From positions 158,175,335 to 158,239,334 of the forward strand of contig NC_073745.1 in the NCBI RefSeq assembly GCF_029784135.1: a stretch of 64,000 nucleotides of DNA, given 5' to 3'. Within the stretch, counting starts at the first letter, position 1, and every line of letters begins with the position of its first letter. A program made the translations under genes and the position numbers. Of the stretch, positions 23,008 through 35,100 are shown in pieces. This DNA comes from Toxorhynchites rutilus septentrionalis. Taxonomy: Eukaryota; Arthropoda; Insecta; Diptera; Culicidae. The notes beneath the pieces are model-generated. The model searched no databases and was not told where the DNA came from. It saw only the letters and a list, made by a program, of their open reading frames with translations.

Positions 23008-23818
23008 GGTCAGGGTTCTGCCAAAACGAACCGAGCGCCAAAAACATTATTTTAGATATTTCAATTTGAAGTTTGGGCTCCCACTAATTGACTGCGTCGG
23101 ATCAAATCTATCATTTTATCGCTCACGTGTTACAAACAGGATGTCAAACATAATACTTCCTTTCATGCTGTAATTACACATCTTCGTCAATTTCTGATTC
23201 ATAACCTTTAGAAATATAAAAAAAACAAAATTATGTTGTTGCTAGACACCTAAAACTTCGTTCTCTTTGCAGCCAGAGCGAACCAAGTACATGCTAGCTA
23301 TGAACATAATATCATTACACAACACATTAGTATTTTCTAACGGCTCTTGACTAATTTCGTGAATTGTATATATATTAACTCACTTTTGCTGTTTTTGAGA
23401 TAATAATATCTTAATAAATGAAAATAAATTGATTGGAAATGTGTTACACTTGGTTCGTTGTGGTTGAACATAATTTTTTAAAATGCAGCTCAACGCTTCT
23501 ACATTTCATGGCAGCCTTTAGGCTGTCTTACTTACCAGATTCCGACGACATCTGATTCCAGGAGCTGTCCGAAACGGAAAAATCTGTTAAAGATTCAGAT
23601 CTGCCTTCTTGGAGAAAACGATCACTATCGTCCGATGTCATATTGTGGGTTTATGGTTCGCTTTGGTTGAATGCAATTTCGTTTTTTTACAGTCTGCTAC
23701 ACAGAATTTTTCTTTTGGAGCTGTTGTCTCGATAGATTATTATTTTCTGCATCCAATGGTGTAAGTAACTCAATTTCGAAAACAATGGCGCTTAGTTCGT
23801 TTTGGCAGAACCCCGACC
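23008..23818. mobile_element. 811-bp TIR element
   Basis: GGTCAGGGTTCTGCCAAAAC at the left is matched by the inverse of GGTCGGGGTTCTGCCAAAAC at the right; the match continues GAAC--AGCGCCA, so TIRs are about 33 bp with three or four mismatches. ACTT flanks both sides (23004-23007 and 23819-23822), a possible 4-bp duplication. No transposase is recognisable inside, so it looks non-autonomous; superfamily unknown. Confidence 0.7.
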
Positions 23819-24439
23819 ACTTGTAAACAATGGAGCTAGTAGTTGATCATAGAATATCCGTTGGAAGCTTAGAAACTGGTATTATTCTGTTATTCGATAG
23901 TTTGATTTCTCAATAATTTGCGCATTTACTAAAAGGGCTTTTTTTCGAAAATAAAAATAAAAGCAATGAGAAAATATCATTTTTTGAGAATATGTTTTAC
24001 CATAAAAACAACAATTATTACACACTATCTTATCTGTACATCATCTTAAAAATCTAGCGCACCTGTAGTAAATGTCAAACACTTTGACTCATATGTTCAG
24101 CAGGAAGAAGTATGTCCAATGAGCAATTCCAAATGAAATCGTTCTAAAAATGCAGATTTTGTATTGGTGTCAAAGTTTTCTCTTACTAAAATCGATACGC
24201 CCTTTTAAAAAGTTACACTTGAGTCAAAAAATTCCCAATTGCTGTGGAAAACTCATATTTCCTCCAATCCAATCGGAACACAAATTTTCATTCGAATCAA
24301 AATTTTAAGTTAGAAAAAAGTTTTAGTTAGAAAAAAGTTTATCACTGGGACTGACGGATACAAAATAAGGAAACATAAAAAAATGTTTTTGTTTGTTGTT
24401 TTTTTTTGTTTTTAGTAGAATTTCCAACTATTTTCTTTC

Positions 24440-24645
24440 TTTACAATAGATATCTTTGGTGGCGGGGACCGATGATATTGTGCTTCATACGACTGACGCC
24501 TTGAAAGATAACATTTGCTACGTTATAAATGGAATATGGTATTCAGTGACCGAAAACTGGATTTACTCCGAGCCAACAGAGGTAGCCTTATCATATCCTC
24601 ATAGAAATAACAAGATTATCATTCCAAAGCCGAATTCATGGTAAT
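24440..24645 (+). pseudogene. Possible LINE reverse transcriptase scrap
   Basis: A 62-codon frame reads VAGTDDIVLHTTDAL, followed by an INGIWYSVTENW segment, then EPTEVALSYPHRNNKIIIPK. The order resembles the YADD box and following segment of non-LTR RTs (YADDIVL..T.....I....N.AL..V..W.....L..NP.KTE...F..R.K). TDD would replace ADD. It is preceded by a pyrimidine run and AG, so a host exon is an alternative. Weak call. Confidence 0.3.
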
Positions 24646-25590
24646 AAACACCATTTGTCGGTGTGTCCTTCCTTGCTTATTTGGTTTATAGAGACTTTAA
24701 ACTTTTGCAGTTCATTCGTCTCTAGCCCTGAGAAGGGCCCTTGTGGAAAGAAAACTCCTTCTTCTCCTGTCTTAAGAAAGACAATCAATTGCCGCTCGAC
24801 GCTCGCCGGCAACGATGTTGCTTCAACCAAACGAGTGATCGTGAAGATGAAAGTGATCGGTGTGTTATTTCAATTTAAAGTTTTATGTATCCAAAGAAAT
24901 AAGTTGTATGTGTCAAACACCAGATGATTACAAGTTAAATGAAAAATATACACAACGGGTTAAAGAGAAGATCAATAATAAATTTCACTTTAAACTTGTT
25001 CCTGTTTTCTATTCTGTGGCTTGACATTGACAAAGATGTTAACTTTGTAAAAAGTAGCGGTTAATTCTCAATTTGTTCCCTAACATTTCCCGTGAAATTA
25101 TTTGTATAGCTGTTTAGTTTCTTGCAATTTCCATTAACGTTATTATTTCGTTGTGTTATGTTTTTTATTCTTTTTTTGAGACTTTTACCTATCCTCTCTT
25201 TTTCTGAGACTCTTGAGCTGGTTTCGCAACAGCAATGCTGTAAAATGTGTTTACAATGAACTTATTATCAACAATATTGATTTCACATACAGGTACGGAT
25301 AAACAATTTTTTTATCACGAGAATTTCAACACATTTACACATTGAATTCTTTACCTTAGTAAGTGACGAACCAGCCAAATGAGTTGAAAGTCACTATAAT
25401 ACAGATAAAAAAAAAAAATCTTTACCCTAGTCGTGTGTCGAATAAATCCGATTACCAAGACCCCAAGTATTGTATGTGAATCACGGAGAAAAAGAAACAA
25501 GGATCTTCGGATCACAATTTCTCATCTCAATTCAAGTTGGCATCTTTTAGAAAACAAAGCAGTGTAGAAGTTTATGAAGTGTAGTTTATC
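24646..25590. other. Unassigned sequence
   Basis: About 24690-24724 resembles about 16480-16514 (both AGACTT-AAAC, then AGTT-ATTCG-CTCTA), suggesting an uncharacterised dispersed repeat. The 90-codon plus frame at 24655-24927 is overlapped by a minus frame and has no known domain. The rest is AT-rich without features. Confidence 0.4.
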
Positions 25591-25591
25591 T

Positions 25592-26400
25592 TCAAGGATG
25601 ACCACAAATGCCCCCGCTGATCCCGTAAAAGTTCCAGAGGTTCTCATATTTCAGGCAAACACAAACGATGTGTTCGACCGAATTGCGGATCCCGCACAAA
25701 TCGCAAAGAGGATGAAAGAATCTCCTGTTGATGTTATGTGGCCTTTTGCAGTGGCCAGTTCTCAGTCTGGACAGAATTCGCTGCTCCCCCAACGCTTTTA
25801 TGTCTTCGATCCTGGTTATGGAGCCTTTGAATTTCCGGACCGATTCAAGCCACTTCAACGGACAATTTTCGTGAGATAATTTCGACAAAAGCTTCATTTG
25901 GGCCCACTCAACCCACCCCAGCTTGGATGTTGTTTCTGATGATATTTTCCACTCGGATCACCAAGCATCTTCATTGGCCCCAAACTAAAGTTGTTTTGCT
26001 AACGGTGGGAGGTTGGAGTGTGTCATCTGTAAGTTTTTTATTGTTAAGACAGTCAGGTGCGTCACTTCACCTCCGCTTGTTTAGGCAAGAAAGCTCGCAA
26101 TTCTGGAGATATTCGCCGCGTCCACGCAGATGTCAAACGGACGTTCCCCTACTTCACTGCATACCGAGAATGTTGGTATTGAATGATAATCCAGGCCAAA
26201 GATAATTCGGTTTGACGCGAGTTTTTTTACAAAGTGCCGCAGATTGTCGTCCATCCCACAGTCTGTCAATGTCTTCAAAACTAGTGGAATCCAGGCTCGG
26301 TTGGAAGTCTTCTCCAGATCCAGGGTTCCATCTCCACGTGCTGTCGATTCTTCGTAAATTCATAAAACAGAATTCCCAATCCCACCAGACTCAAAGAACG
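25592..26400 (-). pseudogene. Non-LTR retrotransposon remnant with internal deletion
   Basis: Minus strand. Upstream part (26400-26080) carries LDLEKTSNRAWIPLVLKTL and CGMDDNLRHFVKKLASNR, which matches the RT palm of LINEs (DLEKAFDRVW..LV...L...G......F...FLSNR). Downstream part (25897-25592) carries QRILSRLRTGH then PLCDLCGIRNSVEHIVCVC, the Cys/His cluster typical of LINE C-termini (CxxC, VEH, C). The YADD box and everything between are missing, so the element was internally deleted. The clade is uncertain; LINEs of this kind often carry RNase H between these parts. Confidence 0.7.
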
Positions 26401-27379
26401 ACTTCCTCCAGGTGAAGTTCGACTCAGGGGATAGCAAATAGAGGTTCATTTCGCTTGCCCCAAAGATTTTTTTCGATCATCATTGTTATAAATGATTAAA
26501 CTTTTCATTGCCCATCACGATTTGCTTAAAAGCTGCGAGTTTTTTTTTTCGTTGCTTCTATAAAGGGAGTCGCTGATGGAAACACGTTCCATTCATTTAA
26601 TTTTTCGGTCAAATATTGTAGAACCATATATTGCAGCGCTTTACGTAATCAAGGTTCACCAGGTTCCAGGCTTACTCATGAATATAAATATTTGTAATGA
26701 ATCTGCTTTTTTATGTGTCGTGTACTGAAGATTATTCTTGATCTGCGTCTCGATTTGATTGTTATCAGCGATGGCACAAACTTCCTGGACAACCAAAGAG
26801 AACGAAGATTGTCTTCGTTTCTAGGGACTTTTATCCAAAGATACGGTCTGTGCATTCATGAAAAAAATATTGTTGTTCGTGCTCCATTTTCGCAAAACTT
26901 GGGAGTTCTATAAAAAAGAAACGAACTAGTTTTCACTTTGGTGGCGTCTTTATCTTTAATCAGTAGACGAGCATCATTAAAATGATATATAATTTAGCTT
27001 CCTGTATTTCACCAGAATTAGCTAGACTTTAAAGAACAATGTGCTGGAAAACTCTAAACAAAATTAACAGCAAGCCAAACAACATTGTCTTAACAAGACT
27101 GATAAATGTTTGAAAGAGATCACTAACCGATCTCTGGTAAAATGCAACCATAATTTGAAGCACGGGTTTTTCAATGAATCGCATAGTATAACGGGACATT
27201 TATTTTTATTTTTTTGTTAAAGAAAGTAGGAAAGTAATCCGCCAAAATACTAAAAATCATCTCGATAGAAAGTCAAAGTTAAAGGAATCGTGTGTTACCA
27301 ATTTGACGAAATCACGGAAACTCTTCAATTGTTCTACACGAACCCACAATTGGCATACTAACTCTTGACCTTTTTATCT
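26401..27379. other. Unassigned sequence
   Basis: AT-rich, with small frames only (26713-26913 plus, 66 codons, no known motif). No inverted-repeat element seen. Confidence 0.4.
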
Positions 27380-27470
27380 CTACATTCAAAATACGGTACA
27401 AATTGATTAAAAGACGGAAAAAGAAATTTAAAAAAATTATCTAAAAAACGGTACTGTCCCGTTCTATCCA
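27380..27470 (+). repeat. Dispersed ACGGTACAAATTGAT repeat (copy 1)
   Basis: CAAAATACGGTACAAATTGAT, A-rich spacer with GACGG, then CGGTACTGTCCCGTTCTA. The same layout is found at 41.84-41.93 kb (plus) and 50.93-51.02 kb (minus). About 90 bp; starts and ends with inversely related GGTAC runs. Confidence 0.65.
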
Positions 27471-27474
27471 TTCG

Positions 27475-30400
27475 GTGAGCCTAGGACAGCCCCTAATCTT
27501 AATCATAACATCAATATATAATATACAGATTGTTTGGAGAGAAATATTTGCTCCTGATTACATACAATTATAAAATGACAAAGTTAACTTATTTCATAGC
27601 TTTTATAAGTATGGAAAAAAATTCCAAAAATAAGAATTCAGAATTGACCTACAGTATTTCGAACATCCCAGAGCTCGGGACAAAGAAAATCATAAGAATA
27701 TACTCTCTCTCACATACGCACACATGCAGAGGCTTCTTACTCGCGCAATTTAAGAGGTGTAGATGAATACGGAACCTAGTCCAATTATCACCAGCGCCAT
27801 AATGTTTGGCGGGAAATCGTTCGCTTGTAACGTGAGTGACAGGGAAAGTAAACGTGTGCTGTTCTACACACGTGTGAAAACTCTATACTTGCCATATATG
27901 TGGTGCTCATGTGGTGAACAACAAAACAACTGCACCGCAAAACCCGAACAACGGCAGCATGTGGATACAGAAAGAGAGACGAAGCGCCGCGTTCATGTAA
28001 TTAAAAAATGATGCTTTTTTCTGCGACAACAGCGTGAGTGAACACGACAGAGAGAGAGAGAGGGAGAGGAAGTGTGCGAGCGAGTGTTGAGTGAGAGTGA
28101 GAATTTTCCATCAAGATTCATAATTTACCCCTCGTGGCGGGGATTTGTAGCGGTCGTTCGTGTCCTCACACTTTTAAGATATTGTGGTACTTAAAAAAAA
28201 GGTGAGCATAACACTCACACTTGTGCACCCCAAAGAACGCGAAACGCGGAGAGAATGCATTATTAAAATTTCATTACACACATCATCAGCCATCAACTTG
28301 CTCCTCGTTCCAGGCGACAATTACCATTGAATTAATTCACACTTATTCACCTCCACTATCGCTTTTTCATTGTTGGTTTGTGTGTCTGGAAAAGTGTGAT
28401 TGCAAAAGACCATGTTATACGGCTAGTTGTTATTTTCACTCCTGCCTCACGGAAGATCTCGATTTAGTGTCCAGCCAAGTAGAAGAATCAGTTTCTTTCT
28501 TTACGGCTGTGCCACACCTTATAAGGCGGAGCTAGTCCAATATTTAATGCACCCCGCATCACAATCCAACACACCGGACAATCCAGTTCGGATAATTGCA
28601 TTTTTCATATTTTGTTTTATTCCTTTGCCCACACTGCGCTGTCTACGAACGCCGAGATTTGATAAGACATGCGACAATGCGTTTTACAAGATTTCGCCAA
28701 GCTAATGCCTCCTGCCTGCCTGCCTATGCGACCTTGGTGTTGCGCTGATTGAATCACTTGCAAGCGAATTTCATGTGCGTCGAGAGTCGCCATTCCCGCT
28801 TATTCCATCATCTCATACCATGCCTTGCCAAACCTGTGATCATCACGGCGAACTCATAAATGGCCATATAATACCAACACAATCGAAACAGGCGGTCGCT
28901 GTCTGGAAACGGCGTCGGACTCAGAACAACCGTGCGCATATCGAGGGTTCGGCCTTGTCGCTAACATCCGTGAATGCATGCTGCCGATCACACACTATTA
29001 CCACATTACGGGGGCCCCTAGCATGCGACAGGATGGACACAACACATATTTGTATAAGGGCCCCCCAACAGCAGCAGAAGCAGCCTAAAACTAGTAGTGA
29101 CCACGACGGTCGACGGCGGCGACCACAGCGCCGTTCCGTACCCTGTCGGATTTGTGTTCTCACTCGCACTCATTCTTTTTCATTGAAGCCGGCTTTCATG
29201 CTTGACCATTAGCTGATTTTACATTTTACGCTGTTCCCCTGCTTACTCCCTGTCCCAACTGCTTTTGGATTTTTATTGTGATTTTTTTTTTTCGGACCAG
29301 TTCGCGGCGTTTATTGCACGACCACAGCGGCAGCGCTGGAAAAGAAATGGCGAGACAATCCCATTGTGTATGGGGTTTTGCTGGACAAGCAAAACAAGAA
29401 GCGAGTTGTTGTTGTTGGCAGAGCGCCGCCAATGTGATGGGGAATTTTTAATCATTTATATCGGATCGGTTTAGCTTCGAACAATTGAAATTATGTTCTG
29501 CTGACAGACGACAGCGGCGACGGCAAATGAGCAGTGGAATCGTATCGAATTCCACATGTTGTGTTTGTGTTCATTTGAAATGGCGTCGCCATTTCCATTG
29601 CCATCGTGAGTCAAATCTTGATTTGTTATAAAATGCACTAATCGTGAATCGAGCTTTCCTACTCTCAAACCGCTAACTAGAACCTAGAACCTCCCCCTCA
29701 TGGCAACCAATGTCAATTAATTAATTCAATTTTTGCCTAAATTAATTCGAAATTAACAACCCGCGTAATCTGTTTTTCTACCGGAGTGTAACCGCAGCTC
29801 CCAAACGGCGGACATGCCTCGTTTGAGCCGAAGCCGAAGCAACCATTTGGAGGAAAAGGCGACGTCTGCCTAATTTAAAATTCGACCGCGCAATCACGGA
29901 TGAATGACACCCCGCGTGTTTCGTTACATGGGATGGTTCTGTGGGTCGCTCTTTCTCTAGTTTTCAGTTCAATTATTTATTCGACACTGCCAAGAAAATT
30001 AGCAGCGAGATTTTGGGGTGTTGCCACCGCCATAGATTTAAAGATTCCCCCACGCGGGATACCCGCATCTATTGAAATTGAAATCATTTCATTCACTTAG
30101 CTCACTATCGTCATTTGATGGCTGTTATTTTTACCCCACAGAAAAATATTGGGGAGTTTTGATTTTTTCATATTTTTTTATCTTCGTTTACAATGATGTT
30201 ACATCCCACAGAGATAAGATATTTCACTAATATAGTTTATACGAAGCTCGCGCTGCACCAGCTCTCGTTAGGTTCTTAAGTTCTGGATCGCTTGGTCCAG
30301 CACGTCCCGCTTATCGCACTCATTCAGCCATAGCAATCTTCTCGTTGCTGGGTACACTGTAGGGTTAGCCTTAGTTCGCTGGTAATGGACGTTAGAAAAC

Positions 30401-30865
30401 GCCAAGGAATCGTGAATATGTGAACTTGTTGGATGCTTTGGCATGCATAAAAATGATTCTAACGCATCCGCACGCCGTACAAATTTGCCTGGTATATGAG
30501 GTCTGAACAGGTCCCCGGAAGAGCCATATTTGACAGCCAAAAGCTGTCGTCGGTTAATTGTGTTGTACGTGAACACGTCGATCCTCCAAAACCTTCTGGG
30601 GATTTCTTTTACTGTCCGTCGTCGTCTAATTGGACATGATGCTTCATACTAATCCACCTCCGATCCATCGTAAATAACAGGAAAGGATTCGGGATTGAAC
30701 GGAACATCTTGTGCGAAGTATAATCATTACAGCCAGTTTAAAGCTTGAGAACTTAATATTTATTCTCTAAAATATTGGAAAAATAGATATCTTCTTACGG
30801 AAAAAGTTATTTATTTCATCAAAAACATCATAAGTCATGGCGCATAAGTCACGGTGACATTTGTG
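27475..30865. other. Unassigned sequence, no gene seen
   Basis: Mostly non-repetitive. Includes a GA-rich run at about 28048-28063, a CAGCAG patch near 29070 and GGGGGCCCC/GGGCCCCCC patches near 29010 and 29058. The minus frame 30268-30576 (102 codons, extendable upstream without stop to about 30600) has no known motif but is the least overlapped frame here. Several frames of 80-145 codons (for example 28775-29212) overlap opposite-strand frames. Confidence 0.45.
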
Positions 30866-31003
30866 AATTTTATCAAGTCGTTCGAAATATTTCGAATCGA
30901 TCGAAATACAGAATAGGGGTGAAAATCATGTACTGTAAACAAACTAACACCCCTATTCTGTATTTCGATCGATTCGAAATATTTCCAACGACTTGATAAA
31001 ATT
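30866..31003. repeat. Near-perfect hairpin, 55-bp arms
   Basis: Arms 30866-30920 and 30949-31003 are inverse copies with a single mismatch (54 of 55), separated by a 28-nt loop. The left arm starts AATTTTATCAAGTCGTTCG and ends CAGAATAGGGGT. Just outside the right arm ATTCTGTATTCCGTTC repeats part of the arm imperfectly. It could be a small foldback MITE or the core of a larger one; the near identity of the arms suggests recent origin or gene conversion. Confidence 0.85.
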
Positions 31004-31955
31004 CTATTCTGTATTCCGTTCAAGTTGTTTTTGCATTTCATTAGATCTGTTTCTGAATAGGTCTTAATAGGTCTGAATATCTGACGAATTTGGGAAATAT
31101 TAACAAGATTAAACTTGAGAAATATCATTACCTCGTATGATGTGTGGATACGAGTAGCCACAAAGTTATTGATGAAATAATACGTTTCAGAGTGTAATAT
31201 TACTCAAAAAAAAAAAAAAGGTTTTTGAATTCAAAGTCAAAATAATAAGATGTTATATAACAGTTGCTCGTCAAATTGAAAGTAAAATCAACTTCAAACT
31301 GCAGTAAATATATCTGTGATTCATATAACATCAAAATTAAAACAAAAATATTCAACAATTCATTCCCTTCTTATATACTTTCCTCATTTGATTAGTAAAA
31401 ATTCATTCCAAAATATAAACCACTAATTCAAAGAAATTCTGAATATTGAGTTCTCTGCAATCCCCCGTAAGGCTACTGTATGTTTTTGGGAAAGAAATAT
31501 AAACAGTCGGAAGATCCCTGCAGAATTCTCTCAATGGCATAAAAAAACAAAGAGTATTTATACTATCCATTATATAAATATTTATTCATTTATCTTTTAA
31601 CAATAAAACAAAAATTGAACGGAGAAAAAATATTCTTAACTAGAATATTTACAAGATGATAAAGTGAGGGGGTTAAAAAAAAGTCGTGCAATTGAGAGTT
31701 TTTCTTATAAGTCTTATTAGATTTTCGCGACGTGTGAGCAATATTCTGATGCGTTGCTCCTCTTGCTTAGACGCCATTTGAAAGACTGAAGAGCAAATGT
31801 CAACATCAGAATTCACGTTGACGACATTGAGCTACGTGTTCTGAGTTTGGGAGGCGAAAGGTTGATAATGGTAGTTCAGGTTAAATGAACTCACTTTTAA
31901 TTTAAAAAAAAAAGAATGAAAATTAACTTCTCAATCAAATGCTCCATGTAATTAA
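31004..31955. other. Unassigned AT-rich sequence
   Basis: No coding family or repeat pair recognised. TATTTCATCAA near 30818 and its inverse near 31168 hint that the hairpin belongs to a larger inverted element of about 350 bp, but the match is short. Confidence 0.35.
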
Positions 31956-32661
31956 GGGGGGACCCCTGTCTGGAAGGTCTAAAAATAATGATTTTTCGTG
32001 ATTTTTTTTTCAGATGTTAGGAATAAAGTGAAGTGTTCGGGTATTTTGGTTATTGTTTAAGGTATATATGAAGATGTTCTTTCCATTTTTTGAGTCCAAG
32101 AATAATGATTATTACGCTGTTGACAGCTGTATGCGTTGATGTTCTCTGAAAATCGGTACCTTGCTGGTGGTATCGGTTCTGAAGCAACGGGGTGTCGCAG
32201 AACGAATTCCAATGAATATGTTGACACTTTAGGACAAAACCTAAAGCGTTACAAAGGGGTTTTTGAAAATTCGAAAAAATTCCAAAATGGTGACCGTTAT
32301 TGTTAAAAATGAGTTATTTTTCATGAAAAATCGTTGTTTAAAAGCTCATAAAAAATCGAAAAAATGCTATGTAAAGCCTTAGATAATTCATTTTTACATG
32401 CTCATAAAATAATTCAGCCAAATCGATCGAGTAGATCCTGAGATATCGATACCACCATAAAGAAACATGGCGAGAAAAACGCGTTGAAAAATTTGTACAG
32501 CAATACTATATCCTTTAAAGTGACTTTATATTTTTGGCTGTAACTTTCCAACGAAATCAAATATCGAAAAATCCTCTTAGGACAACATTTCTTAGGGCAT
32601 AAGCCTCCCAAAAAAAAGCAAAAAAAGCGATTTTTTCGTCTTTCCAGACCGGGGTTCCCCT
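31956..32661. mobile_element. 706-bp TIR element flanked by TTAA
   Basis: Left end GGGGGGACCCCTGTCTGGAA, right end the inverse of AGGGGAACCCCGGTCTGGAA; TIRs are about 25 bp with a few mismatches. TTAA lies directly outside each end (31952-31955, 32662-32665). TTAA duplication is typical of piggyBac-type transposition, though the TIR sequence is not one I can assign. The interior has no recognisable transposase. A left-end relative (GGCCCCCCTGATCTGGAGGG) lies near 56096. Confidence 0.65.
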
Positions 32662-32665
32662 TTAA

Positions 32666-33198
32666 AAAACGACAAGTGAAACAAGACAAATCATTCTTCA
32701 CGCACACACCAACAAAATGAGGGGTATTCATGATTCTTTAAAAGAATTATTAAACGAAATGCGTCATGGTTTAGCTGATTTTGATCGTGACACCCTTTAG
32801 TTTGCTTTCATGTCAGTCTTTACTATTTTAAAATTTCATAATTTAGTGTGGTGTTGAACACCATCAAACTCTATGTAGTGTCGTTAGAGACATTATTGGT
32901 TGCACTTCTTCATTATCTCTTGATTCACCTGTTTTTTTAATGTTCTTTTTAATTCCAAAGAGTTTTTGCACAGTATTCTTCAACTGTGCAAAGCAATGCA
33001 CAACGGATTGGGTTTCAGGATTAAACGTTGTGACTAATCTGGCCGAGCAGTATCGGGGTTTAATGAATGATTTTTACAATATAAAAAAAAAATTACAATA
33101 GTTTCTGAAAACATTCTTTCTCACAAATGTCATAGCTGATAATACCAGTTGAAACGAAACATTTAGGCTTCATCCACAGCTACAAATGGTCTGTGAAA
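32666..33198. other. Unassigned AT-rich sequence
   Basis: No feature supported. Confidence 0.35.
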
Positions 33199-33456
33199 TC
33201 ATATGATTTTGAAGTACACATGTTTCACATTTCTCACATTCTTTACAGTGCGGTTATCTATTATTAAAACTACTTTAGGTTTATTCGGGTTAGGAAAGTT
33301 CGTTTTTTCCGGAAGATACTGGTTTTGGAACCACTTACGATAAAGCTGCTGATCTCTCCAGTCATTAGCATATATTTCCACATATAATATCCAGTTCTGA
33401 GCATAGAACAATAGGGAACAAGGGAGATTCAGATTTAACAATATAACTTTAACCAA
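33199..33456 (-). pseudogene. Possible DDE transposase scrap
   Basis: An 85-codon minus frame contains YRKWFQNQYLPEK followed by KPKVVLIIDNRTVKN. This resembles the segment of Tc1-related DDE transposases around the second Asp (F..WF...LLP......VI.DNA.YH). The His/Tyr after DN is absent and no other domain is seen. Weak. Confidence 0.35.
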
Positions 33457-33459
33457 TTC

Positions 33460-34150
33460 AATGCATTCTCAAGCCGTTTAGTAATCGATATGTCCTCCTT
33501 TCGCTTTCAATGCGCTTAAGCATACTCTCGACAAGGTTTTTCGGGTGCTGCGGATCAAGATCCCTGGTTCTCTGGAGGGCCTTGGGATAGTTCTTCTTCC
33601 ATATGAATCCAATTCTACCGGCGAGTGCGTTGAAAATGATCCACCAATATGGTTCAAATCCAGGCTTTATGAAAACCGTTTTATGGGTTTGATATTGCAC
33701 GAACGAATGAGCAACTTGCTTTTCTTTGCTGTGTGTTTGGGCTCGTTGTGTAGTTTTCCAGATCCGTTAGAACATGGAGATTCACAAACCGAATGTTAAA
33801 TCGGTCATAATCGCATTCGATGCTCACAGAAACCTCACCCCACATTAAAAATAATCCCAAATCATAGTTGGCTTCATGGTGCATTAAATATACCGTTCCT
33901 GAAGCTCCCCTCTCTCCGTATGTTCCTGAGTGCACTTCCGACTTGACTTTATTAGTTTTATTGATGTTCTGTAACTTTCGGGCAGGTCTGTTTTTCAAAT
34001 CATGTTTTGCGATTCTCCGGCGAATGATCCGATCAGAAACTGACAAAGTGATAGTTTTCTGTATCTCTCAGACGGAGTCTTAAAGGTTTTATTTGCTTCC
34101 CGCATGATTTTGGAATCCATTCTTGAATTCATTTTGGACTTCCTTCCTCT
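33460..34150 (-). pseudogene. Tc1-type transposase remnant
   Basis: Minus strand. The start shows an HTH-like VSDRIIRRRIAKHDLKNRPA; the middle is scrambled (an MHHEANYDLGLFLMWG segment where relatives have a GGGS.MVWG box); the C-terminus reads IGFIWKKNYPKAL, then LDPQHPKNLVESMLKRIES, close to the Tc1 ending (VYK.G, W..I....L.NLV.SMP.R...V). First Asp box and Glu box are not recognisable. Several frameshifts. Terminal repeats not found. Confidence 0.6.
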
Positions 34151-34239
34151 CCGGTGGTGATTTATCGCTAATCCAATCGTCTTGTGAAGCTTGAGTCATT
34201 TAATATATGTACGCAAAAAAAAAGATTTTTCTCGGAAAA

Positions 34240-35100
34240 TGTTGAGTACTCAAAATGGAGGACATTTATTGCACTTCGAAAGAAAAAAAAAGGAAACAAA
34301 AGACTCCGATTTGGTTTTGATGAAATCTAGAAATTTCTTTCGAATTTATTTCCTCATTATATTTTGAACACTCTGTTGGCTAACCTGAGCGCCCATTTTG
34401 CTCCATCATCTTTTCATCTTTGTTGCATCACGAATCACATTTGATAATTGCCAATATATCTCAATTGAGCAGAATTGACGGCAAATGGGAGGATTGATGT
34501 TTTCCCGAAGAAAGTGACAGCTTGTCAATACGGACCAAAGCATTAGAGTTCAATTGTGAGCTTTAATGTACGGAAGAATACGTTTTTTTCAAGTACTCCT
34601 GATTGTACCTTTTGGAATCCATAGTCTTGTTGATCGCGAAAAATTGTGTTTTTTTGTCCACAACTTTAACTATCTTGCCAGATCATGAGCTTTCTTGCGA
34701 ATTTAAAAAAAAACGAATTTGAGCCAGGGACATCGCCTCGGTCAGTGGATTTATAGAACTTTTATCCATGAAACTACCCATAGTCCAGCTTCACGCTCCC
34801 TTCGTCGTCTATGTCCTTCGCACTTCGTAAGAACCTCATTGTACAATTTTCAGGTATATCTTTTGACCATTAGATTCTGCTTGAGTGTCCTTTTTGGTTG
34901 TTTACTGGCTCGAAAAGATTCAAATCCTTCTCCGACAGCGCTGGGTTTGCCACAATCGTTGTCAACACCTTCAAATCCAGCAGTACCGCTACGACTCTTG
35001 CTAGGATCCTTCAGATCGATAGTATGCCGTTCACGGAAATGTTTGCGAACGGTACGCACGATCGGTTTAGCCAATTTCAACTATCTCGCGATTTTTGAAC
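34240..35100 (-). pseudogene. ITmD37E-type transposase remnant (copy 3)
   Basis: Minus strand. HTH region KHFRERHTIDLKDPSKSRSG; then ESFRASKQPKRTLKQNL, VKRYTWKLYNEVLTK, a degraded first-Asp region, KFARKLMIWQDS-SCGQK, then in other frames NINPPICRQFCSIEIYWQL, aligning with MNPPNALELRPIEKYWA of the copy at 17 kb. The catalytic Glu position reads as part of SIE, so E may survive, but the second Asp box is unrecognisable. Many stops. Older than the 16.8-kb copy. Confidence 0.6.

Noticed and set aside
32414..32731. 105-codon Cys-rich minus frame as a zinc-finger protein
   Set aside because: Lies across the end of the TTAA-flanked TIR element; Cys spacing fits no zinc-finger pattern.
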